Part shown: piece by piece, positions 1 to 7,397 of the stretch
How positions within the stretch are numbered: the stretch's first letter is position 1
Layout: every line of letters begins with the position of its first letter
Source of the DNA: Myxococcota bacterium
GTDB lineage: Bacteria > Myxococcota_A > UBA796
Length of the DNA: 64,000 nucleotides
Assembly (NCBI GenBank): GCA_029251165.1
Contig: JAQXDW010000151.1
Coordinates: 248,001-312,000 of the forward strand
Reading direction: 5' to 3'
Position numbers and translations under genes: made by a program
The notes under the pieces: generated by a model
What the model saw: only the letters and a program-made list of their open reading frames with translations
The model's database searches: none
What the model was told of the DNA's origin: nothing

Positions 1-729
1 CAGCTCGACGACCGGGGTGATGAGGCTGTGTCCCCGCCCGATGCCGCCCTCTTGAGAGAGCGCAGGGATGATGCGGCCCTTGAGATCGAGGGTCTCGTGT
101 GGGAACTGCTCGCCCATGCCGAAGATCATCTCGTCGGCGTCTGAGGCCGGACGCAGGGTGAGGTAGTCGGCGTCGGGCGACTCGATCTGCACCGACAGAC
201 GGCCCTCTCCGACCTGACAGAGCCGCGCGGTGAAGGTGAGATCGCAGTCGGAGAACCCGCCATCAATCCACAGCGACGCCTCTCCGTAGGCCACCTGCGT
301 GAGCGACAGCCCAGCGCAGCGAGAGGTGATGCCCTCGTCGATATCAAAAGAACCCTGGTGCTCCTCGGCCGTCATCTCTGCCGATCCGGCATGCAGCCAG
401 GCCCCATCAGCCGGCGGCTCGAAGAGCACGCGGGGGGTGTCGTCGTCGTGGGTAACGGAGAGCGCTCCGGCGGCAGACAGCGTCACCGTGAACCGGTCGA
501 TGGCGTACTGGCCGGCGAAGTCCTCCGTGTCATCCTGCGGACGCTCCGCATCACACCCCGACGGAGCGGGCTCGACCGTGCCGGTGTCGTCGGTGTCTGG
601 GGTATCTCCAGAGTCCGTCGGATCTGCACCTGGAGCGCTGGTGTCAGCGGGAATGGTCTCTGGGGTGCCAGTATCGACCGACTGCGCGGCCTTGTCCGCG
701 CAGCTGGTAAGCAGGAACAGGGTGAGCAT
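1..729 (-). CDS. Glycoside hydrolase family 31-like lipoprotein (N-terminal part, runs off left edge)
   Basis: The reading frame is open from an ATG at 729 to the window edge (243 codons, no stop). It begins with a very short lipoprotein signal (MLTLFLLTSC, lipobox Cys10), then an Asp/Thr/Pro-rich linker of about 45 residues, then a beta-rich domain. Near residues 210-235 it reads FGMGEQFPHETLDLKGR followed by a GGIGRG segment. This matches the conserved end of the GH31 N-terminal beta-sandwich (GxGEQF, LxGR, QxxGxGRG), which precedes the catalytic barrel. The catalytic Asp residues would lie outside the window, so the substrate (alpha-glucoside, alpha-xyloside or sulfoquinovoside) cannot be told. 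A GAGGA ribosome site lies 6 nt before the start. The gene is divergent from the methyltransferase and shares a 70-base promoter region with it. Confidence 0.72.
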   Translation of the reverse strand, partial: MLTLFLLTSCADKAAQSVDTGTPETIPADTSAPGADPTDSGDTPDTDDTGTVEPAPSGCDAERPQDDTEDFAGQYAIDRFTVTLSAAGALSVTHDDDTPRVLFEPPADGAWLHAGSAEMTAEEHQGSFDIDEGITSRCAGLSLTQVAYGEASLWIDGGFSDCDLTFTARLCQVGEGRLSVQIESPDADYLTLRPASDADEMIFGMGEQFPHETLDLKGRIIPALSQEGGIGRGHSLITPVVEL

Positions 730-799
730 TACACTTCCTCAATGGGTATCCGGGGGATAGCCCATCCTCCTCAACCTCCAAGACAACAGGCATGTGACA

Positions 800-1492
800 A
801 TGAGCAACCAGATGGAGATGGCAGCCGCAGCAGAATTTGATCAGTGGGCGACCAACGGGCGGGCGGAGTCCATGGCCGACGGTCACCGAGACGCAACCGA
901 GCAGATCCTCGACCGCTGGAAGCTCACCGATGAAGATCGGGTGCTCGACGTCGGCTGCGGCAACGGCTGGGCGGTTCGCTGGATGCTGGAGCGCGGTGCC
1001 GGCGGAGGGTCTGGCGTCGACATCTCGCCGGAGATGGTCGCCCGAGCACAGCAACTCACCGCTGCGGACATGCCGGCATCCTTTGCGGTATCTCCTGGAG
1101 AGCGCCTGCCGTTTGGGGATCAGCACTTCTCGGCCGTCCTCAGCGTCGAGAGCCTCTACTACTACCCTGACCCCGCAGCCGCGCTGGTGGAGTGGGCGCG
1201 GGTCAGCCGCCCCGGAGGACGGCTGGGCATCATGGTCGATCTGTTCGCCGAGAACCCAGCCGGTCCGGTCTGGAAGGATGCGCTCGACGTCGAGGTTCAC
1301 CTGCTCTCTGAGGCTGACTTCAAGGCGATGGCGACGGCGGCGGGGTGGAAGGACGTGCAGACCTTCCGGGTGATCGATCGTCGCCCGGTGAAGACGGAGG
1401 CGGAGTTTACGCCCAGCAAGTGGTACCCGACCTACGCGATCTATGTGGGCTACCGAGAGGCCGGCTCGCTGGGGATCACCGCGCGCCGGTAG
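800..1492 (+). CDS. Class I SAM-dependent methyltransferase
   Basis: A 230-residue soluble protein with the class I methyltransferase fold. Motif I is VLDVGCGNGWAVRW near residues 48-61, the acidic end of strand 2 is GVDIS, and later come a motif IV-like stretch (FSAVLSVESLYYYPDP) and the post-motif segment RVSRPGGRLGIMVDLF. The order matches ubiE-like or generic methyltransferase family 11 proteins. The acceptor substrate cannot be predicted. A GTG at 794 is an alternative start two codons upstream. No clear Shine-Dalgarno sequence is visible for either start. The gene is monocistronic as far as can be seen, divergent from the GH31-like lipoprotein, and followed by 380 non-coding bases. Confidence 0.88.
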   Translation: MSNQMEMAAAAEFDQWATNGRAESMADGHRDATEQILDRWKLTDEDRVLDVGCGNGWAVRWMLERGAGGGSGVDISPEMVARAQQLTAADMPASFAVSPGERLPFGDQHFSAVLSVESLYYYPDPAAALVEWARVSRPGGRLGIMVDLFAENPAGPVWKDALDVEVHLLSEADFKAMATAAGWKDVQTFRVIDRRPVKTEAEFTPSKWYPTYAIYVGYREAGSLGITARR

Positions 1493-1872
1493 GCGCTCGC
1501 TGCTGCCGAGAGGTGGGCGCCGGGTGGGGGGCTGGGCCGCTGGATGATGCCTCATGAGGCGTGGAGCCGCCGGCTGGTGAAGGCTGCACGCATCGGAGGC
1601 GCCAACAGGCGGCCTGCTGCACGCAGGGCTCCACGGTCTGTCGCGCGTATTTTGTGGTCGGAGAGCCACCGCCGGCAGAGGCCACGCACCCAAGGGCCCG
1701 TCGGGCGGGTGGTCTCCGCCACAAGATGCCTGAGCCGGTGCTGTCCGGGATGAACGGTCCGACCTGGAGCCGCGCCGCGCGCTGCCCAGAGCCCCTGCAC
1801 AGCGTCCGCACGGACGCTTCACCTCAGGTTCACACCCGCCGGCTATGCCTCAGGTGGATATACGCTCCATCG
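1493..1872. other. Intergenic region upstream of the TRAP operon
   Basis: There is no convincing gene in these 380 bases; the open frames are Arg/Pro-rich and lack start signals. A perfect 12-base palindrome (GCCTCATGAGGC) lies at 1549-1560. The right end carries the proposed leaderless promoter of the TatT gene. Confidence 0.5.
1859..1872 (+). promoter_or_regulatory. Predicted -10 element of the TatT gene, leaderless architecture
   Basis: TATACG at 1859-1864 is followed by only 8 bases before the ATG at 1873. A transcript starting about 7 nt after the -10 element would begin at or next to the start codon. This supports the internal ATG over the much longer open frame upstream. Confidence 0.5.
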
Positions 1873-2943
1873 ATGCCTTCCTACGCCTCCCCTGCTGTTC
1901 TCGCCTGCACCCTCCTGATGGGCTGCTCTGCTTCGCTCAACCGGTTCACCGTCAAGAAGGTGATCCCGGCCATGATGCAGGATGCTGACCTGGACATGGC
2001 CTGCCACTTCGGCAACACCATCACCTCCGGCGTCGGCGCTTCCCTCCCACGGAAGCCGGCTAAGAAGGCACTCATCCTCAGCAGCGGTGCCGCTGGAATC
2101 TGCGCAGAGATGGAGGCACGCGAGGCCAAGCTGGCGGGTCAGATCATCCTCGCCAACCACGCCAGCCTCGGCTCGGCAATGGCCGCTGAGGCCACCGACG
2201 CCCGGATCCGGGCCCAGCGCCTCTACGCGCGCGCTGCCAGCCGCTACTACAGGGCCTGGCTCAACGCCGTGGACGTCTACGGCACCGAGTGCCCGAGGAT
2301 GTCCGAGGACGAGCAAGCCCTGTTCCTGTTTGGCCTCGTCGCTGGAGATCTCGCGGTCATCACCGATGCCGCTGGCGGAACCGCCGTCGGTGTCCCGCAG
2401 AGCACCATCCTCGATGTCGCGCGCGCCGCCGAGTGCCTGGACTCCGATGCCTGGTGGGGGGTGCCCGATGCGCTCAAGGCCAGCGCCTGGGCCACCGTGC
2501 CCGGCTCCGGCCCCGAGGACGTCGATCCCTGGGCGCTGTTTGAGACCGCCACCGCGCGCGGAGACGCCGACGGCGTGCGCATCGCCCGCTCCCTCCAGGT
2601 GTTCACCGCCGCCAACGCCGGCCGCACAGACATCGTCGAGGCCGGGCTCGCCGCCCATGGTGCCGCACAGTCTGAAGGCGGCGACCCAGCCTGGCTGCTG
2701 CTGGACACCTACGCCTTCTCCGTCAGCCTGTTTGAGTCCGACCAGCTCTGGATTGCAACCAATGGTCACCGGACCATGACCTTCGGGACGACTCCGGGAG
2801 CCTCAAGTGTCGGAGGAGAGGACCCGTTCGGCGGCAGCGATCCGTTCGGCGGCAGCGACCCATTCGGCGGCGATGACCCCTTCGCAGAACCGAATTCCCC
2901 ACAAGACGAGGCGCCCGAGGGTGCCCCTGGAGACCATCAGTAA
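1873..2943 (+). CDS. TatT-like lipoprotein, T component of a TRAP transporter, with C-terminal DPFGG repeats
   Basis: A 356-residue lipoprotein; the signal peptide ends at LLMGC. The body is alpha-helical and Ala-rich, as in TatT proteins (trimeric TPR-like lipoproteins first described in Treponema pallidum as partners of a TRAP substrate-binding protein). Family features seen are the MMQDADLDMA segment just after the lipobox, the helical LYARAASRYYRAWL segment and the downstream TRAP genes. The last 45 residues are not typical: DPFGG occurs three times, then DPFAE, ending in an acidic Pro-rich tail. I chose ATG 1873 because it gives a proper lipobox and sits behind a -10 element. The stop overlaps the next start (TAATG), so the two genes are translationally coupled. 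Confidence 0.82.
   Translation: MPSYASPAVLACTLLMGCSASLNRFTVKKVIPAMMQDADLDMACHFGNTITSGVGASLPRKPAKKALILSSGAAGICAEMEAREAKLAGQIILANHASLGSAMAAEATDARIRAQRLYARAASRYYRAWLNAVDVYGTECPRMSEDEQALFLFGLVAGDLAVITDAAGGTAVGVPQSTILDVARAAECLDSDAWWGVPDALKASAWATVPGSGPEDVDPWALFETATARGDADGVRIARSLQVFTAANAGRTDIVEAGLAAHGAAQSEGGDPAWLLLDTYAFSVSLFESDQLWIATNGHRTMTFGTTPGASSVGGEDPFGGSDPFGGSDPFGGDDPFAEPNSPQDEAPEGAPGDHQ
2815..2886 (+). repeat. DPFGG-encoding tandem repeat in the TatT-like gene
   Basis: Four tandem copies of a unit encoding roughly (S/E/D)DPFGG. The codons differ slightly between copies, with alternating gat/gac and ccg/cca. The same peptide unit recurs in the permease gene of this operon at 4246-4452. Confidence 0.8.
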
Positions 2944-3929
2944 TGCCTGCATTCTTCACCGGACTTCTCCTCGCCGCAGCCTCCTCCACCGCGCAGGCGC
3001 AGACCCTCTGTGTCTACGATCCAGCAGGGAGGACGGGCTTTGTGTTCGACTGGATGGAGTCCTACAAGCTCAACGCAGCCGGCCAAGGCGTGACCCTGGA
3101 GCTGAAGCCCTACACGGACGAAGAGACCGCGGTGAACGACTTCACTGCGGGCAAGTGTGACGGCGTGGCGGCGACCGGTGTGCGGCTCCAGAAGTTCAAC
3201 CGCTCGGCCTACACGCTCGAGGCGCTCTCCGGGATCCCCAACTACACCATGCTCAAGAGCGTGCTGAACACCGTGCAGACCAACGCGCGGTATGCCTCGA
3301 TGTTCACCTCCGGCAGCTACGAGACCGCCGGGGTCTACCCACTCGGCGCGGTCTATGCCTTCGTGCGGGATCGGGAGATCAACGACATCACCGACTTCGC
3401 CGGCAAGCGCATCGCGGCGATGGAGTACGACGCCACCTCCCTGCTCGTCGTCGAGCGCATCGGCGGCGTGGCGGTCCCAGTCAACCTCTCCTCCGTCTCC
3501 GGCGCGTTCAACAACGGCGACGTCGCCGCGACCTTCGTCCCCGCCTCCGCCTACACGCCGTTCGAGCTGTGGCATGGCCTGGAGAGCGGCGGCGCGGTGG
3601 TGAAGTACCCGCTGCTCCAGGTGACGATGCAGATCGTCATCAACCCCACAGCCTTCCCTGCAGGCTTTGGCACCAGCTCTCGCACCTTCGTCGCCAGCCA
3701 GTTCGACGTCGCCATGCAGACCGTCAACAAGGCCGAGGGTGAGATCAAGTCGAGCTACTGGTCGACCATGGAGGCCAGCCAGATCGAAGAGTTCGAGCGC
3801 GCCATGCAGCGCCTCCGTCTTGAGCTTCGCGACAAGGGCAGCTACGACAGCGATGTCCTTCGCCTGCTCCGCCTCGCGCGCTGCAATGCCGACAGCTCTC
3901 GCTGGGAATGCGCCTCCCCGGTGGAGTAG
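2943..3929 (+). CDS. TRAP-type periplasmic solute-binding protein (TatP-like)
   Basis: A 328-residue secreted protein with a Sec signal peptide ending near AQAQ. It reads as a bilobed periplasmic binding protein: TLCVYDPAGRTGFVF at the mature N-terminus, GKCDGVAATGVRLQKFN, then the lobe-2 signature DFAGKRIAAMEYD. It lies between a TatT-like lipoprotein and a TRAP permease, as in tat(TP)-QM operons, so it should deliver an organic acid or hydrophobic ligand to the permease. It is divergent from classical DctP and resembles the putative solute-binding proteins annotated next to TatT. Its ATG overlaps the stop codon of the preceding gene by one base. The ligand cannot be predicted. Confidence 0.8.
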   Translation: MPAFFTGLLLAAASSTAQAQTLCVYDPAGRTGFVFDWMESYKLNAAGQGVTLELKPYTDEETAVNDFTAGKCDGVAATGVRLQKFNRSAYTLEALSGIPNYTMLKSVLNTVQTNARYASMFTSGSYETAGVYPLGAVYAFVRDREINDITDFAGKRIAAMEYDATSLLVVERIGGVAVPVNLSSVSGAFNNGDVAATFVPASAYTPFELWHGLESGGAVVKYPLLQVTMQIVINPTAFPAGFGTSSRTFVASQFDVAMQTVNKAEGEIKSSYWSTMEASQIEEFERAMQRLRLELRDKGSYDSDVLRLLRLARCNADSSRWECASPVE

Positions 3930-3981
3930 CGCATCCGGCCTCTGGTACGGTGTCCTGAATCCCCCCTGAGAGGCCGCCGCA

Positions 3982-6204
3982 GTGTCAGCCGAACACGCTC
4001 GCCCGTTCCTCAGCCGGCTGATCACGCCGGCTGTCCTGATAGTGCTCGGCGGTCTGCTGATGCTGGAGACCGCCGACAAGGTCGATGCCCGGCTGGTCAG
4101 CCTCGGTGATCGCGTGTGGCCGGGCTACGCCCTCGAGCTGCGCCGCGATCCCCAGCCGCCGCTGTGCGTGCTGGAAGAGGCCGAGCAGAAGAAGGCGACC
4201 TGTGTGGCGATCGCACCGCAGCCGGCAGCCCCTCCTGGTGACAGCGACGATCCATTTGGCGGCGGTGACAACCCGTTCGGAGAGGCTCCGAGCGAGGACC
4301 CATTTGGCGGCGGCGACAACCCCTTCGGCGACGCTCCCCCGGCAGGAGACGCCGATCCGTTCGGCGGCAGCGGAGACAACCCCTTCGGCGACGGCGGCGA
4401 GGATCCGTTCGGCGGCGAGGACGACAACCCCTTCGGCGACGGCGATCCGTTCGCTGCGCCCGCTGCCGCCCCCGATGCGATCAGCTGTGAGCAGGCCGAG
4501 GCGCTGCTGAGCCGCTGCAGCATGGAGCATGCGGAGTACACCGCCGATCTGGAGACGATCACCCCCAGCATCAAGGCCTACCGGGCCGTCGAATTGTTCT
4601 TCGCCAGCCTCGCCCGGTTCCCCTACCGAAAGCATCTGCTGTCGTTCGTGCTGCTGCTGGGCGGCCTCCAGGTCACTGTGCTGCGGGCGCACATCAAGCT
4701 GCGCCGTCCGATCACCCGGCTGGAGCACACCGTCAGCCAGGGCGCGCAGCTCCTCGCTCATCTCCTGCTTGCCTTCTCCGCGTTCGCCAACTGGCGGGTG
4801 CAGGCCGGCCTGACCATTGAGTCCGACAACGCCGCGCTGCCGGTGATCTGGGCGACCGGGTTCACGCTGCTGGCCCTCATCAACATCAGCAACATCCTCC
4901 GTCCGCCCGACGGCACCACGACCGGCGGAGGCATCGGACGGGCGCTCCTGTGCATCCCGCTGTACGCCTTCATGGCGATTGCATCGGGAGCCTACTTCCT
5001 GCTCGGCGAGGGCCACACCTCCGGCCAGGCGATCTACATCCACAAGTTCGCCCAGTTCCCCACGATCTACCTCGCGGTCGCGCTGTACGTCTGGTCGGGC
5101 ATGCTGCTGGAGCGGTCCGCCATCGCCATGCGGGTGTTCGACGTGCTGCGCCCCTGGGGCCTGCCGCCGATGATCCTCGGCTGGCTGGTGGTCGTGCTCG
5201 CTGCGATCCCCACCGCCTACTCCGGGGCCTCCGGCATCTTCGTCATCGCGGCTGGTGCGGTGATCTTCGAGGAGCTTCGCCGAGCCGGCAGCAGCAAGCA
5301 GGACGCGGTCATGTTCACCGCGATGTCCGGCAGCCTCGGGGTCGTGCTGCGGCCCTGTCTGGTGGTGGTGCTGATCGCAGCGCTGAACAACGAGGTCACC
5401 ACCGATCAGCTGTTCGAGAAGGGCTTCCTCGTCTTTGGGCTGACCGCGCTGATCTTCCTGGTCGCGGTGATCCTGCTGAACAAGGACCGCTACCAGGTCC
5501 GCGCGCTGTCCGAGGCCCTGCCCGAGTCTGGCGCGGCGATGCGGACGGTGGTCCCCTACCTGCTGATCGGTGGGGGCGTGCTGGTGGGCTACTGGCTGCT
5601 GCTGGACACCACCCTCAACGAGCGCACCGCGCCGGTCATCCTGCCGCTGATGCTCCTGGCGATGCTCGCCTATGAGTTCAAGACCGGTCGCTCTCGCTTC
5701 AAGGGCAAGATCGGGCCGAACATCATGCGGGCGACCAGCGAGTCTGCCGAGCACATGGGGGCGCTGATGTTCCTGATGTGCGCCAGCGTCTGCCTCGGCG
5801 GCGTCATCGAGCGCATGGAGGTCATGGAGCTGGTGCCCCACAGCTTCGGCTCGCCGACCATCACCATGGCGGTCCTGGTGGTGACGATGGTCATCGTCGG
5901 CATGACCATGGACGCCATGGGCGCTGTCATCCTCGTCTCCATCACCGTCGCGCAGGTCGCCTACCGCAACGGCATCGACCCGGTGCACTTCTGGATGATG
6001 GTCTTGGTCGCCTTTGAGCTTGGCTACCTCACACCGCCCGTCTCGCTCAACCACCTCCTCGCCCGTCAGGTCATCGGCGCGGACGCGGAGCTGGAGAACG
6101 AGAACATCGCCGGCTTCTGGGGTCGATACCGACACATCCTCGTCCCGATGCTTGTCATGGGCGTCGCGCTCCTGATTGTTGCCTTCGTTCCGTTGATGTT
6201 TTGA
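3982..6204 (+). CDS. TRAP transporter fused small/large permease (DctQM-like) with DPFGG-repeat periplasmic insertion
   Basis: A 740-residue membrane protein started by GTG at 3982, preceded by a GAGAGG-type ribosome site. The N-terminal part has one membrane helix (about residues 14-28), then a hydrophilic insertion (residues about 88-160) rich in DPFGG and DNPFG units with flanking Cys residues, then further helices of the DctQ-like portion. From about residue 350 it is a DctM-like large permease with many hydrophobic helices, including YSGASGIFVIAAG, MTMDAMGAVILVS and LGYLTPPVSLN (the last typical of DctM). It should import the ligand held by the binding protein, driven by an ion gradient. 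The repeated insertion is not a usual part of the family and matches the tail of the TatT-like protein. Confidence 0.87.
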   Translation: MSAEHARPFLSRLITPAVLIVLGGLLMLETADKVDARLVSLGDRVWPGYALELRRDPQPPLCVLEEAEQKKATCVAIAPQPAAPPGDSDDPFGGGDNPFGEAPSEDPFGGGDNPFGDAPPAGDADPFGGSGDNPFGDGGEDPFGGEDDNPFGDGDPFAAPAAAPDAISCEQAEALLSRCSMEHAEYTADLETITPSIKAYRAVELFFASLARFPYRKHLLSFVLLLGGLQVTVLRAHIKLRRPITRLEHTVSQGAQLLAHLLLAFSAFANWRVQAGLTIESDNAALPVIWATGFTLLALINISNILRPPDGTTTGGGIGRALLCIPLYAFMAIASGAYFLLGEGHTSGQAIYIHKFAQFPTIYLAVALYVWSGMLLERSAIAMRVFDVLRPWGLPPMILGWLVVVLAAIPTAYSGASGIFVIAAGAVIFEELRRAGSSKQDAVMFTAMSGSLGVVLRPCLVVVLIAALNNEVTTDQLFEKGFLVFGLTALIFLVAVILLNKDRYQVRALSEALPESGAAMRTVVPYLLIGGGVLVGYWLLLDTTLNERTAPVILPLMLLAMLAYEFKTGRSRFKGKIGPNIMRATSESAEHMGALMFLMCASVCLGGVIERMEVMELVPHSFGSPTITMAVLVVTMVIVGMTMDAMGAVILVSITVAQVAYRNGIDPVHFWMMVLVAFELGYLTPPVSLNHLLARQVIGADAELENENIAGFWGRYRHILVPMLVMGVALLIVAFVPLMF
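4246..4452 (+). repeat. DPFGG/DNPFG-encoding repeat array in the TRAP permease
   Basis: About eight alternating units, (D/E)DPFGG and DNPFG(E/D), separated by short Ala/Pro/Glu spacers. At DNA level the units (gatccgttcggcgg, gacaaccccttcggcga) recur with third-position changes. Confidence 0.8.
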
Positions 6205-6252
6205 GTCTCTGGTGGTCGACTGGTTGAGTCAGGGTCGGACGGACGCATGCGC

Positions 6253-6264
6253 TACGCTCTGAGC
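6253..6264 (+). promoter_or_regulatory. Predicted -10 element, leaderless architecture
   Basis: TACGCT at 6253-6258 ends 6 bases before the ATG at 6265. It fits the TANNNT-spacer-ATG pattern seen at several other genes here. Confidence 0.45.
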
Positions 6265-6804
6265 ATGCGAACCTCCTTTCTCCTGATGCTCTCCGCTGCC
6301 TGCGATGACAAAGACACCTCCGGTATTGACGCCGAGGCCGATGCGGACACCGATGCGGACACCGATGCCGACACCGATGCCGACACCGACACCGACACCG
6401 ACACCGATGCCGACACCGACACCGATGCCGACACCGACGCGGACATGTTCCTTGGCGGTGGCTGGGGCTGTGCGGGCGGCGAGGGTGACTTTGAGGCCTG
6501 GACCAGCGGCGAATCTGGCACCGTGACCCTGGAGATCGTCCGCGTCGAAGATGCGTACTACGAGCTGCATGACCGCATGCTGTCGATCGACTGGGACGGC
6601 ACCCAGCAGACCTGGAGCCTCCAGCTGGCGGTCGCCGCGTCAGAGTCCGATCAGATCCCCAACGTCAGCTCCATGTTCACCTGCGATGGTGCCTGGGCGA
6701 GCACCTGGGCCGCTCGGATGATGGTCTTCAGCGACACCACCGCCACCGACTGCATGCTGTTTGGAGCAGACACCAGCGTCCTGGCAGACCCGCTCTGCAA
6801 GTAG
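6265..6804 (+). CDS. Lipoprotein with (DADT)n linker, unknown function
   Basis: A 179-residue predicted lipoprotein. The signal peptide MRTSFLLMLSAAC ends in a lipobox-like SAAC, then comes a repeated Asp-Ala-Asp-Thr linker of about 36 residues, then a compact domain of about 110 residues with several Trp residues and Cys pairs. An in-frame ATG at 6247 would add six residues, but it lies upstream of the -10 element, so 6265 is preferred. No family was recognised in the C-terminal domain. The linker would hold that domain away from the membrane. It follows the TRAP operon by 60 bases but has its own promoter. Confidence 0.7.
   Translation: MRTSFLLMLSAACDDKDTSGIDAEADADTDADTDADTDADTDTDTDTDADTDTDADTDADMFLGGGWGCAGGEGDFEAWTSGESGTVTLEIVRVEDAYYELHDRMLSIDWDGTQQTWSLQLAVAASESDQIPNVSSMFTCDGAWASTWAARMMVFSDTTATDCMLFGADTSVLADPLCK
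6337..6444 (+). repeat. Asp/Thr codon repeat encoding a DADTD linker
   Basis: Tandem units of the type gcggacaccgat / gccgacaccgac (12 bases, four codons). Similar arrays are found at 9191-9267 and 59090-59194 in otherwise unrelated lipoprotein genes. Confidence 0.85.
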
Positions 6805-6824
6805 CTCACCCCGTAAAGAGCGAC

Positions 6825-7397
6825 TCAGTTCAGCGGCGCGCCGGTCCGACCATCGAGCAGGTAGTAGTCCGGACCGCTCATGCCCTCTGCAGCCAGAATG
6901 ACCGGGACGTCGTCGTCGAGTCCGGACAGCTCCTCTGAATAGCCCACCTGCCGACGATGACCGGCGGGGGTGAGCCAGAAGAAGTCGTGCTCTCCAAGCC
7001 CGAGGTCCGTCATCGCAGCATCGCTGTCGAAGCCCCAGCCCGAGATGGTGTCTGCGGCGGTGTAGTCCCAGCCCGGATCGTACTCCTCTGACGGGCTGAT
7101 CTCTCCGCTGGGATCCGCGTCCAGGGAGATGTAGGCGCTCCAATTGCAGATGCTGTCCGGGTCCGTCTCCGAGAAGGTCACCACCGACCAGGAGGTGTCC
7201 GGGAGCCGAAAGACGCTGACGACATGGGCGTCCGACTGCCACGCATCCTGGCACCAGCTCAGCGCCGCAGCGGCCGCCTGAGAGGCGGAGTCCTCTGCGC
7301 CGGGGTTGTCCCACAGCTCATCGGAGGCGCTCTCCTCGCCTCCACAGCCAGCCAGCACCATCCAGATCATCACGCCTCCGAGCGGTCCCTGTATCAC
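6825..7397 (-). CDS. Hypothetical lipoprotein
   Basis: A 190-residue predicted lipoprotein with lipobox VLAGC (Cys18) and an acidic mature part. The GTG start at 7397 overlaps the TGA of the upstream beta-helix gene (GTGA), which makes it the better start although an ATG at 7370 is also in frame. The mature protein contains two scattered Cys (SWCQDAW, ICNWS) and many Asp/Ser/Trp residues. No domain was recognised. Coupling to the MopE/beta-helix gene suggests that the two are made together and act at the cell surface. Confidence 0.75.
   Translation of the reverse strand: MIQGPLGGVMIWMVLAGCGGEESASDELWDNPGAEDSASQAAAAALSWCQDAWQSDAHVVSVFRLPDTSWSVVTFSETDPDSICNWSAYISLDADPSGEISPSEEYDPGWDYTAADTISGWGFDSDAAMTDLGLGEHDFFWLTPAGHRRQVGYSEELSGLDDDVPVILAAEGMSGPDYYLLDGRTGAPLN

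Noticed and set aside
126-347. 73-codon minus-strand frame
   Set aside because: It lies inside the better-supported GH31-like lipoprotein frame, which is open to the edge and has a lipobox and GMGEQF motif.
1561-1872. Long N-terminal extension of the TatT-like gene
   Set aside because: The extension is Arg/Pro/Cys-rich with no signal, and a -10 element and lipobox mark the start at 1873.
3985-6135. 716-codon minus-strand frame opposite the TRAP permease
   Set aside because: His/Asp/Arg-rich shadow of the permease; the plus-strand product has clear DctM motifs.
6337-6444. Possible CRISPR-like array
   Set aside because: The 12-base units are contiguous codon repeats in frame with a lipoprotein; there are no spacers.
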